This document shows, piece by piece, positions 34,292 to 43,524 of a stretch of 64,000 nucleotides of DNA (position 1 is its first letter; the number at the start of each line of letters is the position of its first letter). Position numbers and translations under genes: made by a program. Where the stretch lies: assembly GCA_951813545.1 (NCBI GenBank), contig CATOTL010000001.1:124001-188000 (forward strand), read 5' to 3'. Under the pieces are notes generated by a model. That model was not told the DNA's origin. It worked only from the letters and a program-made list of their open reading frames with translations, and searched no databases. The DNA comes from an uncultured Poribacteria bacterium. GTDB taxonomy: Bacteria; Poribacteria; WGA-4E; WGA-3G.

Positions 34292-35103
34292 GGTGTTTCC
34301 CAAGGCAAGTTAGAAACCCGTAAGCCCAAGCATCGCGTCGGGCTGGATATACGGAAAAGAATATTTCTGTCTAACCAACCTTATCGAACCGCAAGGAAAA
34401 TTAAAAAGGTGTTTCCCAAGGCAAGTTAGAAACCCGTAAGCCCAAGCATCGCGTCGGGCTGGATATACGGAAAAGAATATTTCTGTCTAACCAACCTTAT
34501 CGAACCGCAAGGAAAATTAAAAAGGTGTTTCCCAAGGTAAGTTAGAAACCCGTAAGCCCAAGCATCGCGTCGGGCTGGATATACGGAAAAGAACATTTCT
34601 GTCTAACCAACCTTATCGAACCACAAGGAAAATTAAAAAGGTGTTTCCCAAGGTAAGTTAGAAACCCGTAAGCCCAAGCATCGCGTCGGGCTGGATATAC
34701 GGAAAGGAACATTTCTGTCTAACCAACCTTATCGAACCGCAAGGAAAATTAAAAAGGTGTTTCCCAAGGCAAGTTAGAAACCCGTAAGCCCAAGCATCGC
34801 GTCGGGCTGGATATACGGAAAAGAATATTTCTGTCTAACCAACCTTATCGAACCGCAAGGAAAATTAAAAAGGTGTTTCCCAAGGCAAGTTAGAAACCCG
34901 TAAGCCCAAGCATCGCGCCGGGCTGGATATACGGAAAAGAACATTTCTGTCTAACCAACCTTATCGAACCGCAAGGAAAATTAAAAAGGTGTTTCCCAAG
35001 GCAAGTTAGAAACCCGTAAGCCCAAGCATCGCGTCGGGCTGGATATACGGAAAAGAACATTTCTGTCTAACCAACCTTATCGAACCGCAAGGAAAATTAA
35101 AAA
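34292..35103 (+). repeat. Tandem leader array I: seven 116-bp units
   Basis: Units start at 34292, 34408, 34524, 34640, 34756, 34872 and 34988, exactly 116 bp apart and nearly identical. Each contains an outer helix (AAGG-3-GTTAGA with TCTAAC-3-CCTT), an inner CCGTA/TACGG and AGCCC/GGGCT hairpin with a GGATA bulge, and ends AACCGCAAGGAAAATTAAAA, which carries an AAGG ribosome site. The last unit leads directly into the gene at 35119. Confidence 0.9.
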
Positions 35104-35118
35104 AGGAAAATTAAAATC

Positions 35119-36030
35119 ATGGCAGGACAGGCAATTAGAATTCTCCCCAAAGAATTCACAAAAGAACAACACCACCGCGTCGGGATCTCTACGCCCGACC
35201 AGTGGGATCGACGCTGGACGTACTGTATGTTCCCCGCGGGCACATACAACACCGGCGAACTCCTCAGAGACACCGTCGCGGCTGATATATTTGGTGCCGT
35301 TGGAACAGATGAACCGAACGTTACACACACCGTCACCGAGGCAGCCGAAGTCGGCTCCAATGTATTGAAGGACGCAGCCCGCAACTTCACCTTCGACGCG
35401 CACCTGCGGGGCGCCATCGGCGCGATTGTCGAGGGTCCGGGACACGGACAGGTCTTCCAAGTACTCAGTGCGGAAGACAACGCACTCGAAATCGCGCGTA
35501 TCTCTGGTGGAAATGGCGCGGGGACGGGATGGGCAGTCGCCCTCACAACCGATAGCAAATATCGGTTAGCGTTCCCAGGACGTGTCGCAAAGGCGTGGGG
35601 ATCCGGTGAGACGGGTGCTGGCGCCGATAGCATCAGTCGCGGCGTCATTCAGGCGGATCTGACTGTCCCTGAATCGGAAGTCCGATACGGTTGGGCTTTA
35701 CAACGCGGCTTAGGCGTTGGAAAAACACAAGGCTCCGCGGAAGCACTCACAACAGGCACCCCGATCGTTCCTGCGCCCGGTGGTCTCTTAAAAGCGTCCG
35801 ATCTGTTCTCAGGGACAGCACCGACAGATGTCGAGAATGCGCTCACATCAATTCGCAGACACGCGAAGACTGTGGGCACAGCCGTCCTCGGTAACGTTCG
35901 TTTGGATGCCAGCGATACCGATGACAGACTCGCACCCATCTCTTTCGATATTAACAATACGGCGTTGTCTTACCGCTTCCCAGTGAAAGACGAACCCTAT
36001 AGCAAAGACGACGGAGAAATCGTGCTTTAG
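35119..36030 (+). CDS. Virion structural protein, possibly head decoration/stabilisation
   Basis: 303 residues, starting MAGQAIRILPKEFTKEQHHR. Glycine- and alanine-rich, beta-leaning, no membrane segment. Segments such as AIVEGPGHGQVFQVLSAEDN and NTGELLRDTVAADIFGAVGT suggest a beta-sandwich. It follows the capsid gene and the largest leader array, so high expression would fit a virion component present in many copies. No family recognised. Confidence 0.55.
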   Translation: MAGQAIRILPKEFTKEQHHRVGISTPDQWDRRWTYCMFPAGTYNTGELLRDTVAADIFGAVGTDEPNVTHTVTEAAEVGSNVLKDAARNFTFDAHLRGAIGAIVEGPGHGQVFQVLSAEDNALEIARISGGNGAGTGWAVALTTDSKYRLAFPGRVAKAWGSGETGAGADSISRGVIQADLTVPESEVRYGWALQRGLGVGKTQGSAEALTTGTPIVPAPGGLLKASDLFSGTAPTDVENALTSIRRHAKTVGTAVLGNVRLDASDTDDRLAPISFDINNTALSYRFPVKDEPYSKDDGEIVL

Positions 36031-36285
36031 TGCTTTGTCAAGTTTACATCTCTTCTGTAGAAGCACTCTCCGAATCGCGACCATACGTGCAGAGAGTAAA
36101 ATGTAGGTTGGGTTGAGCGGTAAAACCTAAATCCATTTTGATTTATATGGAGGATTCAGATTTCGGTCAAGGCACCCACCACCTAATGAACTTTGACAAT
36201 CAAAAAGGGTAATTGGATTTGTAGGGGTTGGGTCTCCCAACCCAACGGAGGATGGGCGTGAAGACCACGCCCCTACGAATACCCA

Positions 36286-36563
36286 ACTTGAAGGAAATTA
36301 ATAAGCATGAACCAGCGCACGTAAGACCAAGCATCGCGCCGGGTTGGATATACGGGGCGGAACGTTCTTCGCAAAACTTGACTGAACGAACCGCAAGGAA
36401 AAATAAAAAATCGAACCGCAAGGAAATTAATAAGCATGAACCAGCGCACGTAAGACCAAGCATCGCGCCGGGCTGGATATACGGGGCGGAACGTTCTTCG
36501 CAAAACTTGACTGAACGAACCGCAAGGAAAAATAAAAAACCGAACCGCAAGGAAAAATAAAAA
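36286..36563 (+). repeat. Tandem leader array II: two 129-bp units
   Basis: Two units, each beginning near an AAGGAAATTAATAAGCATGA segment (36291 and 36420), with the hairpin AGACC...GGGTT or GGGCT, GGATATACGG, and the end AACCGCAAGGAAAAATAAAAA (36400-36415, 36525-36563), leading into ATG 36564. Less perfect helix than in other arrays. Confidence 0.8.
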
Positions 36564-37559
36564 ATGAGAGCGTCCACCGTTATAAACCACGTGCGTGCAC
36601 TCCTCGGCGATCCACACGGCGATTACCATACGGACCAGATTATGCTGATGCACCTCAACGCCGCGCTCACAGACATCTGCGACCGCTCGCGTTCGTTGCG
36701 TGTACCGATTTATCATCCCCTCATCGCCGGTCAAGCCGCTTACGGGTTGCCCGCCAGCTTCCTTGAGGCAGACATCGTTGGTATTATCTACCGCGAACAC
36801 TGGCGGGAACTCGAATTCGTCGATTTCGGTGCGACGCTGCCCACCGTCTTAGATGAAGTCAATACCGGGCTTGCGCCGCGGTGCTACACGATTTGGGGGC
36901 AAGCGCGGGTCGAGAAACATGTCGCCACCGTCGTTGAACACCCTAATGTCCCTGATTCTACAGGGCGAGAGAGTTTCTTCTCAAGCGTCCCTTTAGTGGC
37001 AGCACTTCCCAACGACCGTCTCATAAACATTACGGACAACTCAGAGGGGCGTGTGGTCGAGTTATTAGCAGATGCGACACAAGTGATTTTTAGCGACCTT
37101 GACGGCGGAGATGACAACCACATGCAAGTCGGCGATGAGTTCCGTATTCTCAGCCCTGAAGCCTCCCGCAAGAACCTGATTATCTCGCCGCCGCCCTCAG
37201 AAAGCGATCCTGTCGGCACTGAATCGCTGTTCGTCTATTGCAGCCGGTCGCACGTCGAGATCGTGCAACAGGATATTGACGACGAAAACGATACACTTGA
37301 AATTGACCCCGAATTCGGCAGCACGCTCCGGCATCGGATCTCATACTACGCCTCTTTAGACGAAAACGGACTCGACCATCCGGGCACACAGGGCTTCGAT
37401 GTCAAATACGAAACCGATTACGCAAGAGCGATTGTCCCGGTGCGCCGCCGCATCCGGCAATTCGTCTCTTCATGGCGAACGGGTGTGAGACGGAATCGCG
37501 CCTCTGGCGGTGTCGCAACCGTCAGCCGCGCCGCCGATTGGAACCTAAGACCGTATTAG
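36564..37559 (+). CDS. Phage head-tail adaptor-like protein
   Basis: 331 residues. The N-terminal helical part (VINHVRALLGDPHGDYHTDQIMLMHLNAALTDIC, shown here in pieces around residues 5-38) and PIYHPLIAGQAAYGLPASFLEADIVGI resemble the DUF6682/gp4-type adaptor proteins that bind the portal in podophages. The rest is strand-rich. Neighbours (capsid, large nozzle-like protein) agree. Confidence 0.55.
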   Translation: MRASTVINHVRALLGDPHGDYHTDQIMLMHLNAALTDICDRSRSLRVPIYHPLIAGQAAYGLPASFLEADIVGIIYREHWRELEFVDFGATLPTVLDEVNTGLAPRCYTIWGQARVEKHVATVVEHPNVPDSTGRESFFSSVPLVAALPNDRLINITDNSEGRVVELLADATQVIFSDLDGGDDNHMQVGDEFRILSPEASRKNLIISPPPSESDPVGTESLFVYCSRSHVEIVQQDIDDENDTLEIDPEFGSTLRHRISYYASLDENGLDHPGTQGFDVKYETDYARAIVPVRRRIRQFVSSWRTGVRRNRASGGVATVSRAADWNLRPY

Positions 37560-37595
37560 GTCATAGTTACCAGTTACGAGTTACCAGTTTTCAGT

Positions 37596-37741
37596 TATAG
37601 TAAAATCCGAAAATATGTTTACAGTTCGTCAGTGAACAAGAGCCCCACCGCCGCTGGCGAGGATTGTATCCGGGGTCCCCACCCGTTACTGGGAAGGGGC
37701 GCCCTTGCATTGGTGTATAAGTAATTACGGGTTCTACTATA
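37596..37741. repeat. Miniature element, subfamily 2, with a 30-bp foreign segment
   Basis: Termini TATAGTAAAATCCG and GGTTCTACTATA. The central palindrome is interrupted at 37670-37699 by a GC-rich hairpin segment identical to the one at 63935-63964 near an intact TnpB gene. Confidence 0.85.
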
Positions 37742-37799
37742 AGAAGTGTGCGTGATGGGAGAAAACGATTGCAACTGCCACACACTGACGACCCATTGG

Positions 37800-37908
37800 A
37801 ACCTGATAGCCAATGCCGCGAGTTTTTGACAACGGAAAAAACGGGGAACGCCCAGACCATTCATCTGCCAAATGTGCCTTATCGAACGCTGGGCGAATTA
37901 TTAAAAAA
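37800..37908 (+). promoter_or_regulatory. Degenerate single leader unit
   Basis: The end CCTTATCGAACGCTGGGCGA-ATTATTAAAAAA before ATG 37909 aligns with CCTTATCGAACCGCAAGGAA-AATTAAAAA of array I, and GACAACGGAAAAAACGGG with the ATACGGAAAAGAA block. The hairpin bases are mostly changed. Confidence 0.5.
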
Positions 37909-40005
37909 ATGCCAAATATACCGTGGGAACTCTCAAGATTTATAGGAATGCACTCGCAGAAGACGAAAGTCGAGAACGGCGAGCTGTATGCGTCCGATAT
38001 GAAGAACCTCCGTATCGACGAAAACGGTTGGCTACGCCTCCGTAGCGACATCAGTGCGATTGGTCCGGCGGACGCGAACATCACCGGCATCGCAGCATCG
38101 CAAAAACATCTCTTTGTCCTGCGGGCTGACGGCAAGCTTTACTTACGCGAGGCGGGCGATTTAGCAAACGAAACGATTATCCCCGGTGTTTCCGACCTTG
38201 AGGGTAGAATCTCCGTTGTCGGTGAGTTCCGAGACTACGTCATCATCACAAGCGAGGGAGAAGACCAAGGGTTTATCGTTGACTTACGCGAAGACAAAGA
38301 ACTTCGGGCGTACCCACTCGGATTTGATCCGCCTACTTTTGAAGTGATACGTACCCTACTAAATGAACCGCGTGTTAATTTGTTCAGCTTTGACGCTCCA
38401 AAAACAGAGCATGGATACCTTATCCTGATCACAGATATCGCAAATGACCCGGTCCGTTATATTGCCGCTAACGCACAACCCGGTGTAAACCCAAGCGATT
38501 ATTTAGATTCAACAAAACCCGCTCGATTTGAAGGTCTACGCACTTTTATCTGGGACGGAAAGAATCAGTCCGGTAGAAAAGTTGCCAATGGTATTTATCA
38601 AATTTTACTTCAAGAAGTACATAATGTTACAGAAGACACAACAATCATTGACACAACCAAAGTAGGGGTACCCCGTCGCGTTAATGATAACTATCTCTAT
38701 TTTTATCGCTTTACATATCTCCGTGAGGCACCCGGTGAACTACTTGATACCATGGAATCTAATCCGAGTGACCCTGTCGTCGTGGATGTTGCCAATCACA
38801 CACGTGTTCAGTTTGGAAATTTTAGTTTTAATAATGATGACGGATTAGAAACACATATTGCAATCTATCGGTCCGCACGCATATTACGTGCTGATTATTA
38901 TGCAGGCGAAATAGACCTTCATGCACAAGATCACGGTTACAAGCGTGTTGGAACGGTTCAACGATCTACCAGCAACCCAAGAGGGGTCGAGGGTGATTTC
39001 TTTTATGACTATCTAACGCCACATTTAGGCATAGACCTCAGATTTGATAATGACAGAATGCCAGCGACCGTCAAACAGCTGACCGAATATAACAACATCA
39101 TTTTCGGTGCGGCGGGCGAGCGGCTCGTCTACTCCGACATCCGTAGCGGTAACCTGACACCCTGGGCGTTCCCCGTACTCAACGAAATCCGGGTTGCGGG
39201 ACGCGTCGATTTCTGTGTCGAGCTGCGCGAGGTGTTTATGTTTGGCGGAAATGCCGGTATATGGCGGTTGACAGGTATAACGGAATTAGATTATAGGGTA
39301 GGAAATATCGGAATCGTCGGGCCCGTCGGTCCGCACGCCTTCGGGAAAACGTTAGATGGATTTGCTTTCGTCGGTGAAGGTGGACTCTATCTCAGTGGCG
39401 GGTCGAGTGCTAATAAAGTGTCGGCAGGCGTTTTGGACGGACTCTTTGAAAATAAGCGTGTCCGTAGAGGGGCGGCTGTCCTTTTCAAGGACGGCGACAT
39501 CCTGTTTTCTGTCGGCTTAAGTGATATCGGCTCAGATACAATTACCGATGTCCAGTTCAAATATGATGATGGCTACTGGGTCCGTTGGGAAGCACCCTTT
39601 GTGCAAGGCGCGTCTCTGGTAGACGGAAACGTCACACGCGTCTTTGTTGCCGATGGCACTGGGCAGACGAAGGAAATCAAGTGGAACGAAACCACACCTG
39701 AAGATGAAATCACCGAGTGGTCGTGGACATCACACTTCTTGGATATAGAAGGTGCGATGGAGGAAAAAGATACGAAACGTTTCAAAGAATTCACGTTTGT
39801 CGGAGCCGCCGAGAACGAAATGAAACTTGAAACGTGGGTCAATGATGACAGCGAAGCACCGACCGAACACGCGTTTGTCGCGCGATCGGAATCGCTCCGT
39901 TCTGTCCGGGTCCCCATCAACCGCCGCGCCCGTCGCCTCAAGTTTAGATTGAGTGGCACGGGCAACTGCAAAATCCAAGGCATGGCGGTGAAAATACACA
40001 CGTAG
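37909..40005 (+). CDS. Large tail/nozzle-like virion protein with inserted FlgD-like Ig domain
   Basis: About 698 residues from ATG 37909 (MPNIPWELSRFIGMHSQKTK); a longer start would run through the leader. N-terminal and C-terminal parts have beta-propeller-like repeats (ITGIAASQKHLFVLRADGKL, NIIFGAAGERLVYSDIRSG, GFAFVGEGGLYLSGGSS), as in podophage tail nozzle proteins. Around residue 215 FIWDGKNQSGRKVANGIYQI is the FlgD/CHU_C Ig-like signature. DNA between about 38330 and 39050 is visibly richer in A+T than both flanks, as if this part was acquired separately. Confidence 0.55.
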   Translation: MPNIPWELSRFIGMHSQKTKVENGELYASDMKNLRIDENGWLRLRSDISAIGPADANITGIAASQKHLFVLRADGKLYLREAGDLANETIIPGVSDLEGRISVVGEFRDYVIITSEGEDQGFIVDLREDKELRAYPLGFDPPTFEVIRTLLNEPRVNLFSFDAPKTEHGYLILITDIANDPVRYIAANAQPGVNPSDYLDSTKPARFEGLRTFIWDGKNQSGRKVANGIYQILLQEVHNVTEDTTIIDTTKVGVPRRVNDNYLYFYRFTYLREAPGELLDTMESNPSDPVVVDVANHTRVQFGNFSFNNDDGLETHIAIYRSARILRADYYAGEIDLHAQDHGYKRVGTVQRSTSNPRGVEGDFFYDYLTPHLGIDLRFDNDRMPATVKQLTEYNNIIFGAAGERLVYSDIRSGNLTPWAFPVLNEIRVAGRVDFCVELREVFMFGGNAGIWRLTGITELDYRVGNIGIVGPVGPHAFGKTLDGFAFVGEGGLYLSGGSSANKVSAGVLDGLFENKRVRRGAAVLFKDGDILFSVGLSDIGSDTITDVQFKYDDGYWVRWEAPFVQGASLVDGNVTRVFVADGTGQTKEIKWNETTPEDEITEWSWTSHFLDIEGAMEEKDTKRFKEFTFVGAAENEMKLETWVNDDSEAPTEHAFVARSESLRSVRVPINRRARRLKFRLSGTGNCKIQGMAVKIHT

Positions 40006-40079
40006 GGGTAGGTCTTGCACCTGCCCAGATATACAAAATTAACGTGAGTTTGATAAAGGATTTTGAATCTTGTAGGCTT

Positions 40080-40220
40080 TATAGTAAAGTTTAGAATTAA
40101 TTAGACACGCCAAAGAGGCGAGGATACTAGCGGAAACACCCAAGCAAAAACCCCCTCGCCAGCGGTGGTGAGGTGTTTTGTGTTTTCCAAAGTGCCCTCT
40201 TATTTTCGGGTTTTACTATA
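40080..40220. repeat. Miniature element, subfamily 1, with an inserted segment
   Basis: TATAGTAAAGTTTAG to ...GGGTTTTACTATA. At about 40131-40159 the palindrome centre is replaced by a segment whose complement (TTTTTGCTTGGGTGTTTCC) also occurs at 20343-20361, ahead of the TnpB relic. Confidence 0.8.
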
Positions 40221-40344
40221 GTATACTATAGTTTGGAGAGTTTCTGTCGGCCTCGCGTGGTGTTTTCAAGCGTGCCTCTATTTTCCTGATAGTTTTGGGG
40301 TGGGGATAACTCACTGAAAAGCGCGTTTATGGCCAAAAGGGGCA

Positions 40345-40565
40345 GCTTGACATAGCACGCCCCTGGCGTGCGGGCCCCTGGGCATGCTATTTCTATAGAC
40401 ATATCACGCCCCTGGCGTGAGGAGACATCGTAATGTTGGGTATCGTTAGTTCCATATTGATTGCGTCTGGCACATTGATAGGTTCTGGGGCTTTGCTCCA
40501 GCGGAGCAATATGTCTATAGAAATCAACATTGTTCGTAGCGGCACGCCAGCGGCGTGCTATGTTT
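40345..40565. repeat. REP-like palindrome array
   Basis: CACGCCCCTGGCGTG palindromes, a TTGCTCCAGCGGAGCAA palindrome and TCTATAGACATAT units, in reverse orientation relative to the array at 28985. Confidence 0.75.
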
Positions 40566-40596
40566 AAAAATTAAAAATTGTCCAAACCATAGTATA

Positions 40597-40695
40597 AAAA
40601 AGGCAAGTCCAAGCATCGCGCCGGGCTGGATATACGGAGCAGGACTTTCTTCGCAAAACCCGACTGAACGATCCGCAAGGTAAATTAAAAATATA
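40597..40695 (+). promoter_or_regulatory. Single leader unit
   Basis: GCAAGTCC-AAGCATCGCGCC-GGGCT (G-T wobble in the helix), GGATATACGG, then GATCCGCAAGGTAAATTAAAA before ATG 40696. Same architecture as the arrays, one copy. Confidence 0.75.
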
Positions 40696-41103
40696 ATGAA
40701 ATTTGATCCGAACCCTGAACGCCAGACCCAACGCATTGATCATCAGAAAGCGAACCGCATCCGGTGCGTCTCATCCATACCGGAATCCGGGGTGAACGGC
40801 GACCTCATCGCGCTCGGTGATGACAACGAGATTTCTGACCTCCTCCTGCGGGAACGCGGTACTTGGGTAAGCCTGCTTGGCGGTCTAAATACCGGCATCA
40901 AGGCGGTAATTGAACAGGCTGGCGGTTTGGAAGATACCCTTGGTACCCTAAGAGATATAATTTCGCGTCTCGAAAACGACATCGCCGACAACCGACGAGA
41001 TATAGACGATTTAGAACGGGATATACGCGACTTACAGAACGGGAATATCCAGAACGATATTAATGACCTCAAAAGAAGAGTCAACGACTTAGAAAATCGA
41101 TAG
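40696..41103 (+). CDS. Coiled-coil phage protein
   Basis: 135 residues. The first half is globular (LIALGDDNEISDLLLRERGT), the second a continuous coiled coil (LRDIISRLENDIADNRRDID to the end). It may be a small fibre, tail or assembly protein. It is followed after 10 bp by the next structural gene with its own AGGAG. Confidence 0.6.
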   Translation: MKFDPNPERQTQRIDHQKANRIRCVSSIPESGVNGDLIALGDDNEISDLLLRERGTWVSLLGGLNTGIKAVIEQAGGLEDTLGTLRDIISRLENDIADNRRDIDDLERDIRDLQNGNIQNDINDLKRRVNDLENR

Positions 41104-41113
41104 GAGAATTGAA

Positions 41114-41764
41114 ATGGCTGATCCAATAACACTCTCAACAATAGGCGCATGGATAGCAGCGAATCCTGGTCCCTCACTGGCGGTCGGCACCCAGCTCGTG
41201 AAGGGTCTCTACCGCCTTCTCACGCCTGATCGCGCCCGTGAACTTCAGATGGAGGTACTTGAAAGTCAGAAGCGGTTCAGGGATCGACTTGCACGGCAGT
41301 CTTTCGGCGACTTCACTGCAGCAGAACGCCAGCAGATCCGGCGCGCTTCCGCCCCAGGAGTCAACAAAATCGCGAGCGGTGTTGCCCAGCGTGGACTCGG
41401 GACCTCCGGTGCCGGTGCCCAAATCATCGCTGAAGCGCAGCAGGCACCCTTCCTCGCAGCGCAACAAACAGCAACGCAAGCGTTATCCGGTGCGAATACG
41501 GCACTCCTAGGAGGGGTGAAAGATCTGGTTGACGATGGCAGCTTCTTTGATGACCTCCTCGCCATCTCAAAGGAACTCGAAAAATTCAAGGACCCCAAGG
41601 AAGAAACCGAAACCAATGGAACCAACGGGGACGATAGCCAAAAGCTTACTGATGCTGTTAAAACACTCTATAAAACTTTGTTCGGGGTAGCTGGACCCGC
41701 ACCCGGCATGCCGCCGCAACGCGCTGGACAGGGTTACGTAAGACAACAGGGAGGATGGTTATAA
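41114..41764 (+). CDS. Probable internal virion/ejection protein
   Basis: 216 residues. Ala/Gln/Gly-rich centre (RGLGTSGAGAQIIAEAQQAP, AAQQTATQALSGANTALLGG) as in phage ejection proteins; acidic C-terminal part and a GQGYVRQQGGWL end. N-terminal helix is hydrophobic. Linked to two larger downstream genes by stop-start overlaps, so the three are probably made together. Confidence 0.5.
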   Translation: MADPITLSTIGAWIAANPGPSLAVGTQLVKGLYRLLTPDRARELQMEVLESQKRFRDRLARQSFGDFTAAERQQIRRASAPGVNKIASGVAQRGLGTSGAGAQIIAEAQQAPFLAAQQTATQALSGANTALLGGVKDLVDDGSFFDDLLAISKELEKFKDPKEETETNGTNGDDSQKLTDAVKTLYKTLFGVAGPAPGMPPQRAGQGYVRQQGGWL

Positions 41765-43524
41765 TGCCACGCACAGAGAATCTCAGAGAAGCAGCACTAC
41801 GCGGACTCGCTGTCGGCGTGCGCGGTGTCCTCGAAGGCAAACGCATGCAACGCGAGGCAAGAACCCCGCGCGAAAGACGCATCGCTGACACGTTCTATCG
41901 CACAAAGGCACTCGCGCTTGAAGAAAAAGAAGCAGACTTCGAGGAAGCGTTTAACCAAGAACAGCCGAATCCTGAGCAGGTGAAGTTAGCGCAGCAGGAA
42001 GAACTCGACACAATCAAACAGGAAAAAACCGAATACGAGAAATTGTTGCGAGAGGACTTCGCCGCGGAGGATGAAAACATCCACACCCTGTGGCAAGACT
42101 ATCATACCGCCGTGGATGACAACGAAAGAGTCCGCATCAAATCCAAAATAAACACGGGCAGACGCAGACGCAACCGTATCGCCAATCGACTCGGTATACC
42201 GCTAACAGATGTCGAGTTTGAACAGGACGCGGCGAAGCCAACAGCGACAGCAGCAGCGGAACCGACAGCACCAGAAGCATCTCAACTCGAACCGGAGCCA
42301 GTCAACCCTATTACAGCAATCGTCGACCCCAAACCACCTGTCAGAATGGATTTCAGCACAACACAAGGGATTCTCGACAGCTATAAAGACATCCCCAACA
42401 AAAGGGTGCTTAATTCTATCGGCAACGTCATCAGTAGTAAAAATGAGGCACAGTATTTTCTTCGATCTGCACACCGGTGGCTCGAAGGTAGACCTTTTGA
42501 AGAGGTAGACGAAAACAGCAAGCAACGCGTTGGGAAACTTTTTATCAACGAGATTATGGAGAACGTTGCTGGCGGTGATATTGTCAAACGGCAGCTACGA
42601 GCATATAAAATCTTGAAGGATCAACTACCGGCACTTCTTGCTGATGCCGCTCAACTTCAAGCGAAGAATAAAAACCTTGGACGCTTGACACAAACATACG
42701 AAGGCATCTGGCGTTGGGAAAGCGGATCGTCCGATCCAGAAGTAACGGCACTCCGCAGGAAACTAACGGATGCACTCAACGGCTACATCGCACTCCGATC
42801 GGAAGCAGAAATCAGTGAGGCGGAGCGGGCATTTCACGACAGCATGTTCGCTGAAATCGGAAGTGGCTATGAAGCAAACAAAGCTACTATCGAAAGGCTG
42901 ACGACGAATGTGTTGCGCGATCTCTCTGCTATATACAAAGGCGTAATGGGTCCTGAATGGGGTGAATACGCAACCACTATAGAGTTCCAACAGGACACTG
43001 AACCCGCAGACGTTTGGATTTCAGAAGTACTCAACGAATACGAACTTAGAGATAAAAGGGATGTTGTTGTGCCGAGTGGTACTAACAACGTAATCCAACC
43101 TTCTCAAGCCGTGGAGATACTCGCTGAAGGTGCTGGGTCTATTATGAAAGCGAAGAATTTGACACCAACGGGATACGAGAAATCTGTTGAAGCACAACTC
43201 CGAAAGCGATATCCAAATCTATCCGATGACGAGCAAAAAGGACTCATGGATGACTTCCGGGAGAAAATGGATTCCTCAGAGATCGAAGATGAAGTAGATA
43301 CTTCGTTTGATCGTGCCCCGAAAGAGACAGATTTCAAACACACTGCCGAGGATGGTGTTGAATATGATCTGCATGCTGAAGTCGCATACATGATTGATAT
43401 AGACGGTTGGTCCCGTGAACAGATCAAAGCACATCTTCAGAAAGATTATCCTGAGTTGTCTGACGGGCAGATAGAAACCCTCTTGAACGATCCCGAATTT
43501 ACATATCCTGGAGATGAAAAATAA
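41764..43524 (+). CDS. Probable internal virion protein
   Basis: About 586 residues from ATG 41764, which overlaps the preceding stop (TAATG) and has GGAGG nine bases upstream; the ATG at 41755 has no space for a ribosome site. Largely helical and charged, with an Ala/Glu/Pro linker near residues 155-180. No known motif. Gene order suggests a DNA-ejection or capsid-interior protein. Confidence 0.5.
   Translation: MPRTENLREAALRGLAVGVRGVLEGKRMQREARTPRERRIADTFYRTKALALEEKEADFEEAFNQEQPNPEQVKLAQQEELDTIKQEKTEYEKLLREDFAAEDENIHTLWQDYHTAVDDNERVRIKSKINTGRRRRNRIANRLGIPLTDVEFEQDAAKPTATAAAEPTAPEASQLEPEPVNPITAIVDPKPPVRMDFSTTQGILDSYKDIPNKRVLNSIGNVISSKNEAQYFLRSAHRWLEGRPFEEVDENSKQRVGKLFINEIMENVAGGDIVKRQLRAYKILKDQLPALLADAAQLQAKNKNLGRLTQTYEGIWRWESGSSDPEVTALRRKLTDALNGYIALRSEAEISEAERAFHDSMFAEIGSGYEANKATIERLTTNVLRDLSAIYKGVMGPEWGEYATTIEFQQDTEPADVWISEVLNEYELRDKRDVVVPSGTNNVIQPSQAVEILAEGAGSIMKAKNLTPTGYEKSVEAQLRKRYPNLSDDEQKGLMDDFREKMDSSEIEDEVDTSFDRAPKETDFKHTAEDGVEYDLHAEVAYMIDIDGWSREQIKAHLQKDYPELSDGQIETLLNDPEFTYPGDEK

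Noticed and set aside
34292..35103. CRISPR array
   Set aside because: Units are contiguous 116-bp copies with no unique spacers, and no cas gene is nearby.
36200..36800. Long minus-strand frames across the leader arrays (with repeated LPCGS/LAVRS residues; also 48605-49256 and 53530-53781)
   Set aside because: They are the translation of tandem leader repeats, run opposite to the real genes and lack ribosome sites. The repeat is better explained as 5' leader RNA.
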